Notes: a model not told the origin generated them from the sequence alone. A DNA stretch of 64,000 nucleotides from Zhengella sp020637775 (GCF_041397485.1 NZ_JAWKWO010000001.1:744001-808000), one strand, 5' to 3'; shown: positions 7,482-16,359, numbered from the stretch's first letter. Numbers and translations are program-made.

Positions 7482-8486
7482 ATGGACAAGGGACCCGTGG
7501 CCGAGATCCTGAACGCTGACGATCCGGAAAGCCTGAACCGGGCGGCCGAGACACTGGCAGCCGGCGGTCTCGTCGCCATTCCGACGGAGACCGTTTACGG
7601 GCTGGCCGCCGATGCCACCAATGGCGCCGCCGTGGCTGAAATCTTCGCCGCCAAGGGCCGGCCCCGTTTCAATCCACTCATCGCGCATGTGGCTTCGCTG
7701 GACATGGCGCGCACAATCGGCGTTTTCGACGATACCTCGCTTGCGCTGGCCCGGCACTTCTGGCCCGGACCGCTGACCATCGTCGTGCCACTCGCCGCAG
7801 GAACAGCCATTCATCCGCTCGTCACCGCCGGGCAGGACACGGTGGCGCTGCGCATGCCGCGCGGTTTCGGCGCGGATGTCGTCGCAAGGCTCGGCCGACC
7901 GGTCGCCGCGCCCTCGGCCAACCGCTCGGGGCGCATCTCGCCGACAAGCGCGGAAAATGTGTCGGCCGACCTCGGCGACCGCATTCCGCTGATCATCAAT
8001 GCCGGACCTGCCCCGGTGGGCGTGGAATCGACCATCGTGAAGGTAGAGGACGGCGCGGTGCGCCTGCTTCGGCCCGGCGGCATCGCCGCAGAGGATATCG
8101 AGGCGACGGGCCTGACCGTGATCCGCAACCGGCCCGGCGCGGCGGTGCAAGCGCCTGGCATGCTGGCGTCGCATTATGCGCCCGCCGCGGCCGTGCGGCT
8201 CAACGCGGACCGGGTGGCACCCGGCGAAGCGCTGCTGGCCTTCGGCCCGGTGCGGGCGGCGGGCCACGAAAAGGCGGCGGCGGTGCTCAACCTGTCGCCG
8301 GCCAGCGATCTCACAGAGGCAGCGGCCAACCTTTTTGCCTACATGCATGCGCTGGATGCGACGGGCGCAACGCGGATCGCGGTGGAACCGGTTCCGATGA
8401 ACGGACTTGGCGAAGCCATCAACGACCGGCTGGCCCGGGCCGCAGCGCCGCGCGAGGGCGCGGGCGCGCGCAACGACAAGGACTGA
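7482..8486 (+). CDS. tsaC: Threonylcarbamoyl-AMP synthase, Sua5 type
   Basis: Makes threonylcarbamoyl-AMP from threonine, bicarbonate and ATP, the first step of the t6A37 modification of ANN-decoding tRNAs. The 334-residue length is that of the two-domain Sua5 form rather than the short TsaC. The YrdC domain occupies about residues 10-205 (GGLVAIPTETVYGLAADA, the FNPLIAHV segment, FWPGPLTIVV, MPRGFGADVV, APSANRSGRISPT). The C-terminal Sua5 domain follows, linked through the characteristic LASHYAP motif. An alternative GTG start at 7497 has a closer Shine-Dalgarno. The FAD-linked dehydrogenase gene begins 6 bp after the stop, implying co-transcription. Confidence 0.95.
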   Translation: MDKGPVAEILNADDPESLNRAAETLAAGGLVAIPTETVYGLAADATNGAAVAEIFAAKGRPRFNPLIAHVASLDMARTIGVFDDTSLALARHFWPGPLTIVVPLAAGTAIHPLVTAGQDTVALRMPRGFGADVVARLGRPVAAPSANRSGRISPTSAENVSADLGDRIPLIINAGPAPVGVESTIVKVEDGAVRLLRPGGIAAEDIEATGLTVIRNRPGAAVQAPGMLASHYAPAAAVRLNADRVAPGEALLAFGPVRAAGHEKAAAVLNLSPASDLTEAAANLFAYMHALDATGATRIAVEPVPMNGLGEAINDRLARAAAPREGAGARNDKD

Positions 8487-8492
8487 CACCCG

Positions 8493-9899
8493 ATGGACGC
8501 GACATTGAAGAGCCGTTTTGCCGCCCTTGTCGGCGAGCCCCACGCGCTGACCGGCAACGATGCCATGGCGCCGCACCTGAAGGAGCCGCGCGGCCTGTGG
8601 GGCGGCAAGGCCGCCATGGTGCTCAGGCCCGGCAACACGCAGGAGGTTTCCGCCATTCTCAGGCTCGCCAGCGAGACCGGCACGCCTGTCGTGCCGCAGG
8701 GCGGCAATACGGGCCTTGTCGGCGGCCAGATGCCCGACCAGTCCGGCAAGGCCCTGATCCTGTCGCTTTCGCGCCTGAACCGCATTCGCGAACTCGACCG
8801 CGACAGCGCCACGATCACCGTCGAGGCGGGCACGGTGCTGCAAACCATCCAGGAGGCAGCCGACGGGGCCGGCCTGCTGTTCCCGCTGTCGCTCGGCAGC
8901 CAGGGTTCCTGCCAGATCGGCGGCAACCTTTCCTCCAATGCCGGCGGTACCGGGGTGCTGGCCTATGGCAATGCGCGCGAGCTTTGCCTGGGCGTCGAGG
9001 TGGTGCTGCCGACCGGCGAGCTGCTGGACGATCTGCGAAAGCTGAAAAAGGACAATACCGGCTACGACCTCAAGAACCTCTTCGTCGGCGCCGAGGGCAC
9101 GCTGGGCGTCATCACCGCAGCGGTGATGAAGCTGTTTCCCAAGCCGAAGGGACAGGAAGTGGCCTGGATCGGCGTGGAAAGCCCGGAGGCAGCTCTTGCC
9201 CTGTTCAACCTGGCGACGGCACAGGCCGGCAGCGGGCTGACCGCTTTCGAACTGGTCCGCGATCTGGCCATGGATTTTGCCGTCACACACATTCCAGGCA
9301 ATATGGCGCCGCTCGGCGGCCATCACCCATGGCTGGTCCTGATGGAGATTTCCTCCGGGCGGTCGGCCGAGGATGCGCGGGCGGTGACGGAAAGCATTCT
9401 GGAAACAGCCTTCGAAAAGGGGCTGGTGCAGGACGCCGTCCTGGCCGCCTCGCTGGCGCAGGCACAGGCTTTCTGGCGTCTGCGCGAAACGCTGTCGGAT
9501 GCGCAAAAGCCGGCCGGCGCTTCCATCAAGCATGACATCTCGGTGCCCGTCGCCGCCATTCCCGCCTTCATCCGCGAGGCGGAAGCGGCGGTGAAGACCG
9601 TCAGTCCGCAGGCGCGGGTGGTCTGCTTCGGCCACATGGGTGACGGAAACCTGCATTACAACATTTCCGAACCCGCATCCGGCGATCCTGATTTCCTTAA
9701 ACTTTACAAGCCGATGAACAAGGCTGTTCATGATGTGGTGCGGACGATGAACGGCTCCATCTCCGCCGAGCACGGCATAGGACAGATGAAGCGCGCGGAA
9801 CTGATCGAAACCGCGCCGCCGGTGGGGATCGATCTCATGCGGCGGATCAAGGCAGCGTTCGATCCGGCGGGCATCATGAATCCCGGCAAGGTCATCTAG
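8493..9899 (+). CDS. FAD-linked D-2-hydroxyacid dehydrogenase (GlcD/D2HGDH family)
   Basis: Cytoplasmic flavoenzyme of 468 residues that oxidises a D-2-hydroxy acid to its 2-oxo acid. The VAO-type FAD-binding domain covers roughly residues 35-215 with PQGGNTGLVGGQMPD as the FAD pyrophosphate loop and LSSNAGGTGVLAYGNARELCLG. The C-terminal FAD-oxidase domain carries the metal/substrate motif CFGHMGDGNLHYN and ends with SAEHGIGQMKR. These features are shared by D-2-hydroxyglutarate dehydrogenase, D-lactate dehydrogenase and GlcD; no linked glcE/glcF is present, favouring a stand-alone D2HGDH-type enzyme. Substrate not resolved. It is 6 bp downstream of tsaC. Confidence 0.92.
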   Translation: MDATLKSRFAALVGEPHALTGNDAMAPHLKEPRGLWGGKAAMVLRPGNTQEVSAILRLASETGTPVVPQGGNTGLVGGQMPDQSGKALILSLSRLNRIRELDRDSATITVEAGTVLQTIQEAADGAGLLFPLSLGSQGSCQIGGNLSSNAGGTGVLAYGNARELCLGVEVVLPTGELLDDLRKLKKDNTGYDLKNLFVGAEGTLGVITAAVMKLFPKPKGQEVAWIGVESPEAALALFNLATAQAGSGLTAFELVRDLAMDFAVTHIPGNMAPLGGHHPWLVLMEISSGRSAEDARAVTESILETAFEKGLVQDAVLAASLAQAQAFWRLRETLSDAQKPAGASIKHDISVPVAAIPAFIREAEAAVKTVSPQARVVCFGHMGDGNLHYNISEPASGDPDFLKLYKPMNKAVHDVVRTMNGSISAEHGIGQMKRAELIETAPPVGIDLMRRIKAAFDPAGIMNPGKVI

Positions 9900-10147
9900 A
9901 ACGGACCGCTCCGGTCGAACGCCTCGCCAAGCCCTTCCGGTATCAATCATAAACGATTTGATTATATTTCCTGCCACTTCCTTACACCGGGTCACGAAGT
10001 GCTAACCCTGTGGTCTGGCGAGTATTTCTTAACCGTCTTCCTTAAGCGCTCCGGAAACAGCGGGCGCTAATATCCCTGTCAACGAGACCGGAAAACCGGT
10101 CCGCCGGAGCCAAAACGGCCCGGGGAAGTTTTACAGGAAGGCGTCAA

Positions 10148-10708
10148 ATGCAGACCAATACCAAGCCCGCATGGGCCGGACGCGACATGCGTCTCGACCC
10201 GGCCCGATTGCCCCAGATCGCCAGCTATGCGGCGCCGGACGACAGTGACGTCACGTTCACGATCCACGCAACGGGCGTTTCGGTGCGAAAGGTCCTGGTG
10301 CGCTCCGGGTTGCCCTGCTCGCTGGCTCTGCCGTTCAAGGCCTATCGCGGAGTCGCGGCACGCGCCATCGAGGACGAGTTCGGCGATGTGACCGTGACGC
10401 TGGAATTGCTGCATGGCGATCCCGCGCTCTGCGTGCCGCTGCTGGTGGCCGGCGACCTCTACGACATCGCTGCCGACTGGCGGGCCTGGGCCGACCATTG
10501 CAAGCTGCCCATGCTGCTGTTCGAGGCCGATGGCGTCGCCCGTTCGCTGGAAGACAGCCTCGGCGCGGTGAAGACCGCCGACCCGCAGGACCGGCGTCCC
10601 CGCCGCACGCCGCGCCGGCCGCGGGCCCGCTTCCTGATGCGCCGGCGCGTCGGCGACAGCGCGTTCCGGCTCGTCATCGAGGGCGAGGAAATCATCGCCC
10701 GGTCCTGA
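10148..10708 (+). CDS. Conserved hypothetical protein, DUF6101-like
   Basis: A 186-residue soluble protein with no membrane segment or signal. Its N-terminal two thirds look folded (FTIHATGVSVRKVLVRSGLPCSLALPFKAYRGVAARAIED, then VTVTLELLHGDPALCVPLLVA). The C-terminal part is strikingly arginine- and proline-rich around residues 145-165 (DRRPRRTPRRPRARFLMRRR), suggesting nucleic-acid or phospholipid contact. I tentatively place it in DUF6101, a family I associate with Hyphomicrobiales and with genes beside ubiA; the convergent neighbour here is ubiA, in line with that. Good Shine-Dalgarno (AGGAAGG). Function unknown. Confidence 0.75.
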   Translation: MQTNTKPAWAGRDMRLDPARLPQIASYAAPDDSDVTFTIHATGVSVRKVLVRSGLPCSLALPFKAYRGVAARAIEDEFGDVTVTLELLHGDPALCVPLLVAGDLYDIAADWRAWADHCKLPMLLFEADGVARSLEDSLGAVKTADPQDRRPRRTPRRPRARFLMRRRVGDSAFRLVIEGEEIIARS

Positions 10709-10723
10709 TGCGGTCAGCCCGGC

Positions 10724-11707
10724 TCACAGGCCGGGCGAAATGCCTGCCCACACCGCCCCGCCCAGGAGGCCGAGGAAGACCAGCCATCCCAGATGGCTGT
10801 TCGACTTGAACAGCCTGAGGCACTGGTCGGGATCGTCGATGTCGAGCACGCGAATCTGGCGGACCATGTGAAAGGCGGCGGCGACAAGCCCGGCCAGCGC
10901 CGGGAATGGCACGTCGGCTTCCATGAAGGCCATGGCGAAGAACAGAAGCGCACCCGAATAGAGCATGGTCAGCGCGAATTTCGTGCGGCTGCCGAACAGG
11001 CGCGCGGTGGATTTGACGCCGACCAGCGCGTCATCCTCCTTGTCCTGATGGGCATAGATGGTGTCATAGCCGATGGTCCACAGGATGGCACCCGCATAGA
11101 GCAGCAGGGCCGGCGCGGCGAGCGTTGCGAACTCGACGGCCCAACCCATCAGCGCACCCCAGGAAAAGGCAAGTCCCAGAAAGAATTGCGGCCAATTGGT
11201 AAAGCGTTTCGCAAAGGGATAGATGGCGACCACGGCCAGCGAGGCGATGCCGAGCAGGATAGTGAAGCCATTGAACTGGAGCAGCACCAGGAGGCCGGCC
11301 AGCGCCTGGGCGGCAAGGAATGCCCAGGCCTGCCTGCGGCTGACCTGGCCCGACGGCAGCGGACGCGAACGTGTGCGCGCCACCTGCTCGTCGATGCGCT
11401 GATCCACCAGATCGTTGTAGGTGCAGCCGGCCCCGCGCATGGCGACGGCGCCGACGAGGAAAAGCGCCAGCACGAGAGGCGAAGGCAGCATGTCCGCCAG
11501 GGATGCGCCCAGCCTGCCGCCGGCGGAGGCGGCCATCGCCGTCGACCACCAGCACGGCCAGAGCAGCAGCCACCAGCCGATGGGCCGGTCCCAGCGGGCC
11601 AGTTGCGCATAGGGCCAGACGGGGCGCGGCAGAACCCGATAGACCCAATGGCCCGACGGCGCGTCGGCCACCCGGCCCTGCTTGTCTCTTGACTGCACTG
11701 TCTCCAT
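10724..11707 (-). CDS. ubiA: 4-hydroxybenzoate polyprenyltransferase
   Basis: Integral membrane prenyltransferase that attaches the polyprenyl tail to 4-hydroxybenzoate in ubiquinone synthesis. The 327-residue protein shows eight or nine hydrophobic helices, the first aspartate motif YNDLVDQRIDEQVARTRSRP (NDxxDxxxD, Mg-diphosphate binding) and the second DTIYAHQDKEDD. WDRPIGWWLLLWPCWW is a typical UbiA first helix. The frame stays open beyond, to 12961, but that part is antisense to purD; ATG at 11707 gives the family's usual N-terminus. Its tail substrate could be supplied by the polyprenyl diphosphate synthase encoded at 23070-24074. Confidence 0.96.
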   Translation of the reverse strand: METVQSRDKQGRVADAPSGHWVYRVLPRPVWPYAQLARWDRPIGWWLLLWPCWWSTAMAASAGGRLGASLADMLPSPLVLALFLVGAVAMRGAGCTYNDLVDQRIDEQVARTRSRPLPSGQVSRRQAWAFLAAQALAGLLVLLQFNGFTILLGIASLAVVAIYPFAKRFTNWPQFFLGLAFSWGALMGWAVEFATLAAPALLLYAGAILWTIGYDTIYAHQDKEDDALVGVKSTARLFGSRTKFALTMLYSGALLFFAMAFMEADVPFPALAGLVAAAFHMVRQIRVLDIDDPDQCLRLFKSNSHLGWLVFLGLLGGAVWAGISPGL

Positions 11708-11784
11708 GCCCGCCTGAGTGACAGGCAGGCGCGCCCGCGTCAAGCGGGACCGGCCAATTGCGGTTGATCCCTGCCGGGCAGTGC

Positions 11785-11813
11785 TTGACGTGAGCGCGTG
11801 CGGGGGGCAAACC
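11785..11813 (+). promoter_or_regulatory. Candidate promoter of purD
   Basis: TTGACG (11785-11790), 17-nt spacer, CAAACC (11808-11813). The -35 is good, the -10 weak. The start would lie about 25 nt before the purD ATG. Confidence 0.35.
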
Positions 11814-11845
11814 CGCCGAACATGGCTTGGAACGGAGTGGACCGC

Positions 11846-13129
11846 ATGAATGTGCTGCTGATCGGATCGGGCGGGCGCGAACACGCCCTGGCATGGAAGA
11901 TCGCGCAATCGCCACGGCTCGGCACGCTCTATGCCGCGCCGGGCAATCCCGGAATCGCACAGGACGCAACCTGTGTCGCGCTGGATGTCTGCGACCATGA
12001 CGCCGTTGCGAGGTTCTGCAAGGAAAAGGAAATCGGGCTGGTGGTCGTCGGCCCGGAAGCTCCGCTTGTCGCGGGTCTTGCCGACGATCTGAAGGCGGCC
12101 GGGATTGCCGTGTTCGGCGCTTCGCGCGAGGCGGCGCAACTGGAAGGCTCCAAGGAATATACCAAGGCGTTGTGCGACCGGAAGGCCATCCCCACCGCCG
12201 CCTGGGCCTCGTTCAACAATGCGCCCAAGGCCAAGGCGCATATACGCGCGCAGGGTGCGCCCATCGTCATCAAGGCGGACGGGCTGGCCGCCGGCAAGGG
12301 CGTCACGGTCGCCGAAACGGTGGATGAAGCCTGCGCGGCCATCGACGACTGTTTCGAGGGCGCCTTCGGCGAGGCCGGCGCCCGTGTGGTCATCGAGGAA
12401 TGCCTTGTCGGCGAAGAAGCAAGCTTCTTCTGCCTGTGCGACGGTACCACCGCCCTGCCGCTGACCACGGCGCAGGACCACAAGCGCGTGGGCGACGGCG
12501 ACACCGGGCCGAACACGGGCGGCATGGGTGCCTATTCGCCAGCCCCGGTGATGAGCGACGCGCTGGTGGCGGAGGTAATGGATACCATCGTCGCGCCGAC
12601 CATGGCCGGCATGGCGGAAGCCGGCGCACCCTTTGCAGGCGTGCTCTATGCCGGGCTGATGATCACCGACAAGGGGCCGAAGCTGATCGAATACAATGTT
12701 CGCTTCGGCGACCCGGAATGCCAGGTGCTGATGATGCGCATGGAAAGCGACCTGCTGCCGCTGCTGATGGCGGCGGCGACCGGCCACCTTGCCGGAAAGA
12801 CCGTCGGGTGGAAGGACGACGTGGCGCTGACAGTCGTCATGGCCGGGGCCGGCTATCCCGGCACACCGAAAAAGGGCGGCGTGATCGAGGGCCTTGCCGA
12901 GGCCGACGCGCTGGCTGGCGTGAAGGTGTTCCATGCGGGCACGGCGGAGAAGGACGGTCATGTCGTCGGCAATGGCGGACGGGTTCTCAATGTCACCGCG
13001 ACGGGCGCAACGGTGACGCAGGCGCGCAAGCGGGCCTATGAGGCGGTCGGGTGCATTCGCTGGGCCGACGGCTTTACCCGCTCCGACATCGGCTGGCGGG
13101 CAATCGCACGCGAACAGGCAAAGGCATGA
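11846..13129 (+). CDS. purD: Phosphoribosylamine-glycine ligase
   Basis: GAR synthetase, second step of de novo purine synthesis: joins glycine to 5-phosphoribosylamine with ATP hydrolysis. The 427-residue product is the normal length. Landmarks are the N-terminal MNVLLIGSGGREHALAWK, VVVGPEAPLVAGLADDL, the ATP-grasp lid segment PIVIKADGLAAGKGVTV near residue 140, the QDHKRVGDGDTGPNTGGMGAYSPAP block, and the metal-binding EYNVRFGDPECQ. I place the start at ATG 11846 rather than an upstream in-frame ATG because MNVLLIGSGG is the invariant beginning. The ArsC-like gene overlaps its stop by ATGA. Confidence 0.97.
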   Translation: MNVLLIGSGGREHALAWKIAQSPRLGTLYAAPGNPGIAQDATCVALDVCDHDAVARFCKEKEIGLVVVGPEAPLVAGLADDLKAAGIAVFGASREAAQLEGSKEYTKALCDRKAIPTAAWASFNNAPKAKAHIRAQGAPIVIKADGLAAGKGVTVAETVDEACAAIDDCFEGAFGEAGARVVIEECLVGEEASFFCLCDGTTALPLTTAQDHKRVGDGDTGPNTGGMGAYSPAPVMSDALVAEVMDTIVAPTMAGMAEAGAPFAGVLYAGLMITDKGPKLIEYNVRFGDPECQVLMMRMESDLLPLLMAAATGHLAGKTVGWKDDVALTVVMAGAGYPGTPKKGGVIEGLAEADALAGVKVFHAGTAEKDGHVVGNGGRVLNVTATGATVTQARKRAYEAVGCIRWADGFTRSDIGWRAIAREQAKA

Positions 13130-13482
13130 GCGCCATGGATGTCACGATCTATCACAATCCGCGCTGCTCCAAGTCGCGGCAGGCGCTGGCCCTGCTCCAG
13201 GAAAAGGGCCTTGAGCCGCGTGTGGTCGAGTATCTGAAAACACCGCCGACGCGCGACGAACTGGCAGCCATCGTCAAGGCGACGGGCGAGCCGGTGCGCG
13301 CATTGCTGCGCAAACAGGGTTCCCCTTACGAAGACCTCGGCCTGGACGATGGGAAATGGAGCGACGATGCGCTGCTCGACTTCATGGCCGAACACCCTTC
13401 CCTTTTGAACCGGCCGGTCATTGTGACGGAAAAGGGCGCCCGACTCGGACGCCCCACCGAGCGCATTCTGGAAATCCTCTGA
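13126..13482 (+). CDS. arsC: ArsC-family glutaredoxin-dependent arsenate reductase-like protein
   Basis: A 118-residue thioredoxin-fold protein of the ArsC/Spx/YffB superfamily. The active-site cysteine lies in YHNPRCSKSRQAL; YLKTPPTRDEL and the substrate arginine context NRPVIVTEKGARLGRP also match the arsenate-reductase (glutaredoxin) branch. In that branch the cysteine reduces arsenate to arsenite with glutathione and glutaredoxin. There is no arsR, arsB or acr3 nearby, so it may not be a dedicated arsenic gene. Start at ATG 13126 overlaps the purD stop (ATGA), indicating translational coupling; an internal ATG at 13135 is an alternative. Confidence 0.88.
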   Translation: MSAMDVTIYHNPRCSKSRQALALLQEKGLEPRVVEYLKTPPTRDELAAIVKATGEPVRALLRKQGSPYEDLGLDDGKWSDDALLDFMAEHPSLLNRPVIVTEKGARLGRPTERILEIL

Positions 13483-13516
13483 TCCCTGACCCGCCGTTCG
13501 CCGCGATCGGGCCCTC

Positions 13517-13552
13517 TTGACTCCCGCTCAAAAATGACACTGATATCATTTT
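13517..13552 (+). promoter_or_regulatory. Promoter with overlapping palindromic operator of the TetR operon
   Basis: TTGACT (13517-13522), 17-nt spacer, CTGATA (13540-13545). The inverted repeat AAAATGA-N8-TCATTTT (13531-13552) covers the -10 element completely. Its placement 23 bp before the TetR start codon is what autorepression would need. Size (22 bp) and dyad symmetry fit a TetR dimer site. Confidence 0.7.
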
Positions 13553-13574
13553 CATTCTGGAGTTGAATTGGCAC

Positions 13575-14291
13575 ATGGCGAAACAGGTGGCAAATGCCGT
13601 TGCGGACCACAGCCGCGATACCGGTCCGGGCGAGACAGCGGCGTTGCACGGCGATGACAGGCCGGCGGCCTATCTCGCCGTACTGGATGCGGCGACAGGC
13701 GAAGGCAGCAAGACGGAGCGAACGCGCGCGCGCCTGCTCGCCGCTTGCGCCCGCCTGATGCAGTTGCCGGGCGCGCCCGTGCCCACGGTTGCGGCCATCT
13801 GCAAGGCAGCGGGCGTGGCGCATGGCACGTTCTATCTGCATTTCGCTGACCGGGCCGACTGCGCGGGCGCGGTGCTGAGCGGCTTCGCGGACTTCCTGAG
13901 AGTGCGCATGCATGCGGCATCCGCCGAGCCCGGCGGCGATCCGGTGCGCGCAGCCACCGCGGCCTATGTGCGGCTTTTCCGCGCCCATGCCGGGCTGATG
14001 CGCCATATGGCTGGCGGGCTGGACGCCATGCCGCAATGCCGCGCGGCATTTCACGCGCTCAACGCGCAATGGGCGGCCACGGTGACCGCTGCGATGCGGC
14101 GCAAGGCCGGCCCGCCTTGCCTGAACGCGGACGAGATCACGCGACGCGCCTATGCGCTGGGCGGCATGGTGGATCAATACCTGGTGCAATGGCTGCTGCT
14201 GGAGGACGAGGCGCTCGGGCGCCTTTCGACCGATGAAGACACAGTCATCGAAACGCTGACAACCCTGTGGAAGAAGGGCATGGAGCCATGA
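13575..14291 (+). CDS. TetR/AcrR-family transcriptional repressor
   Basis: A 238-residue DNA-binding regulator. The helix-turn-helix is visible as VPTVAAICKAAGVAHGTFYLHFADRADCA at about residues 72-100, preceded by a long N-terminal extension of about 50 residues that is unusual for TetR proteins. The C-terminal half (ligand pocket, dimerisation) is variable as expected. I use ATG 13575; a TTG at 13563 is in frame but abuts the GGAG Shine-Dalgarno and is unlikely. The gene overlaps the CoA ligase start by ATGA, so it is co-transcribed with the genes it probably regulates. The inducer is likely an acyl-CoA or acid handled by the operon (inference). Confidence 0.9.
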   Translation: MAKQVANAVADHSRDTGPGETAALHGDDRPAAYLAVLDAATGEGSKTERTRARLLAACARLMQLPGAPVPTVAAICKAAGVAHGTFYLHFADRADCAGAVLSGFADFLRVRMHAASAEPGGDPVRAATAAYVRLFRAHAGLMRHMAGGLDAMPQCRAAFHALNAQWAATVTAAMRRKAGPPCLNADEITRRAYALGGMVDQYLVQWLLLEDEALGRLSTDEDTVIETLTTLWKKGMEP

Positions 14292-15598
14292 GCCTGATCG
14301 AGAATGCCGAGCGGATGAGCGCGGCGGAGCTTGGCCCGCACCAGCAGGCCGCATGGGACGAGCAGCGGCGGCACGTGATGGCGCATTCGCCCTTCCTTAA
14401 CGCTCTCTGGCAGGGCACGACGCCGCCGGAAAAACTGGCCGATCTTGCCGCGCTGCCCTTTTGCGACAAGGCGGGGCTTCGCCTGTCGCAGGGTGCGCAT
14501 CCGCCCTTCGGCGATTATCTCGCCACCGGGCTTGAAACGGTCAACCGCCTGCATCGCACCTCCGGCACGACCGGCCAGGCGATGAATATCGCGCTGTCGG
14601 CGCGCGATGCGCACATGACGGCGCAGGTGGGCGGGCGCAGCCACCGGGCGGCGGGTCTGACCCCGTCGCACATGGTCGTTCACTGCCTCAATTACCAGAT
14701 GTGGATGGGCGGGGTATCGGACCACATGACGCTGGAGGCGACGGGCGCGGCGGTGGTGCCCTTTGGCACCGGCTCCACGGACCTCCTGATCCGCACCATC
14801 CGCGAAACCGGCATCACTGCCATTTCCTGCACGCCCTCCTATCCTTCCGTTCTGGAAAAGGTCATCCGCGAGCGCCATCCCGGCCTTGACCCGCGCGACC
14901 TGGGCCTTCGGCTCGGCCTGTTCGGCGGCGAGCCGGGGCTGGACGATCCGGCCTTCCGCGCCCGCGTGGAAGAGACGTGGGGCATGGCCGCGCGCAATGC
15001 CAATTATGGCGTGTCGGACGTGCTGTCGAATTTCGCCGCGCAATGCGAGCACGACACGCGGCTGCACTTTCTCGCCTCGGACATCCTGTATCCCGAGATC
15101 ATCGACCCGGAAAGCGGCGCCGCGCTGGCGTTCGAACCGGGGGTGGAGGGCGAACTGGTGCTCACCCATCTGATGAAGGAGTGCCAGCCGCTGGTCCGCT
15201 TCCGCACCGGCGACATCATCGCGGTGGACGAAACCGCGCCGTGTGCCTGCGGCCGGCACGGCTTCCGGTTTCGCGTCGTCGGCCGCTCCGACGACATGGT
15301 GGTGGTGCGCGGGCTGAACATGTTTCCGACCATGGTGGCCGCGGTGATCGGCGGGTTCGACGCGCTTTCCGGCGACTACCGCATCGTGCTCGACACGCCG
15401 CCACCATACGATCACCTGCCGGTGCAGGCCGAGATGAGACAGGGCGCGGACGTGGCCGACAGGAACACGCTGGCGCGGGCGGTGGAGGACGCCATCAAGC
15501 GCATCCTTGGCGCCAGCGCACGGGTGGAGATCGTGCCGCCCGGCCATTTCCCTGTCACCGAAGGCAAGACGAAACGCGTGATCAGGAGCCATGCATGA
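14288..15598 (+). CDS. Phenylacetate-CoA ligase-like AMP-dependent acyl-CoA ligase
   Basis: A 436-residue adenylate-forming enzyme of the PaaK branch, which activates an aromatic or other carboxylic acid to its CoA thioester with ATP. The nucleotide loop HRTSGTTGQAMNI (near residue 90), GLFGGEPGLDD, NANYGVSDVLSNFAAQCE, RFRTGDI and the hinge/C-terminal RVVGRSDDMVVVRGLNMFPTMV are all present. The catalytic C-terminal lysine probably lies in TEGKTKRVI. Length equals PaaK. No paaABCDE epoxidase genes are nearby, so a substrate other than phenylacetate is plausible. It overlaps tetR upstream and the crotonase downstream, each by 4 bp (ATGA). Confidence 0.9.
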   Translation: MSLIENAERMSAAELGPHQQAAWDEQRRHVMAHSPFLNALWQGTTPPEKLADLAALPFCDKAGLRLSQGAHPPFGDYLATGLETVNRLHRTSGTTGQAMNIALSARDAHMTAQVGGRSHRAAGLTPSHMVVHCLNYQMWMGGVSDHMTLEATGAAVVPFGTGSTDLLIRTIRETGITAISCTPSYPSVLEKVIRERHPGLDPRDLGLRLGLFGGEPGLDDPAFRARVEETWGMAARNANYGVSDVLSNFAAQCEHDTRLHFLASDILYPEIIDPESGAALAFEPGVEGELVLTHLMKECQPLVRFRTGDIIAVDETAPCACGRHGFRFRVVGRSDDMVVVRGLNMFPTMVAAVIGGFDALSGDYRIVLDTPPPYDHLPVQAEMRQGADVADRNTLARAVEDAIKRILGASARVEIVPPGHFPVTEGKTKRVIRSHA

Positions 15599-16359
15599 GC
15601 GATTTTTCCTATGCCACCATCAACAGCCGCATGGGCAAGCATGATGGCGTGCGCATCATCGCGCTCAACCGGCCAGACAGCCTGAACGCCATGAACCGGG
15701 CGCTGATCAACGACGTGGCGCGCGCTTTCGATGACGCGAATGCGGATCCGCGAACGCGCGCCATCGTGTTCACCGGCGAGGGTCGTGCCTTTTGCGCAGG
15801 CGACGACCGGCGCGACCACGTTCACCCGGAAAGCGCGGAACAGGCGCGCGACCTCGTGGATGCCATCCAGCGGGCGACGGTTTCCATTGTCTTCGGCGCC
15901 AAGCCGGTGGTCGGCGCCATCAAGGGCTGGGCAGTCGGCGGCGGGTTCGAATGGGCGATCAATTGCGATTTCTCCGTTTGGGGCAAGAGCGCGAAAGGCT
16001 TCTTCCCGGAGGTGTCGCTCAACCTTTTCGTCACAGGCGCCGTCACCTCCATGCTGCCTGCCATGGTGGGGCTGGCAAAGGCGCGGGAGATGCTGTTCCT
16101 CGGCGAGCGCTACGATGCCGAAGCGCTGCTCGGTCTCGGCCTTGCCAACCGGGTGGTGGGCGACGACATGGTGATGGAAGTGGCAGAGGAAATGGCATCG
16201 AAGCTGGCGCAATTGCCGCCGCTTTCGGTGCGCGCCATGAAACGGGTGCTCAACCAGTCGGCCATGGCCGATATCCGCCGCGCGCTGGACCTCGAAACCG
16301 AGGCCACCGTCGCCGGCTTCATGGATCCGGAGACCACGCGCCTGCTCAAGGCATTTTGA
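15595..16359 (+). CDS. Enoyl-CoA hydratase/isomerase family protein
   Basis: A 254-residue crotonase. Unlike the truncated crotonase at the left edge, it keeps both acid-base glutamates: GGGFEWAINCD (E of GGGxE) and FFPEVSLNL (E of PExxLG). The oxyanion-hole stretch is FTGEGRAFCAGDD. It should therefore be able to hydrate an enoyl-CoA or carry out a related reaction on the CoA ester made by the preceding ligase. Its start overlaps the ligase stop (ATGA at 15595), so the three genes form one translationally coupled unit. Specific substrate unknown. Confidence 0.9.
   Translation: MSDFSYATINSRMGKHDGVRIIALNRPDSLNAMNRALINDVARAFDDANADPRTRAIVFTGEGRAFCAGDDRRDHVHPESAEQARDLVDAIQRATVSIVFGAKPVVGAIKGWAVGGGFEWAINCDFSVWGKSAKGFFPEVSLNLFVTGAVTSMLPAMVGLAKAREMLFLGERYDAEALLGLGLANRVVGDDMVMEVAEEMASKLAQLPPLSVRAMKRVLNQSAMADIRRALDLETEATVAGFMDPETTRLLKAF

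Noticed and set aside
9945..9986. AT-rich patch with a short dyad and TTGATT-N17-CTTACA after the FAD-linked dehydrogenase gene
   Set aside because: A promoter here would leave a leader of about 150 nt for the DUF6101-like gene; not convincing without mapping data.
7461..9995. 844-codon open frame on the minus strand opposite tsaC and the FAD-linked dehydrogenase
   Set aside because: Low-complexity His/Arg-rich translation typical of antisense frames; it covers two well-supported plus-strand genes.
10029..10047. CtrA-like TTAA pair upstream of the DUF6101-like gene
   Set aside because: The half-sites are 9 nt apart instead of 7 and the second lacks the following C.
13563..13574. TTG as start codon of the TetR gene
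   Set aside because: It directly abuts the GGAG ribosome site; ATG at 13575 is more plausible and still downstream of the mapped-by-eye promoter.
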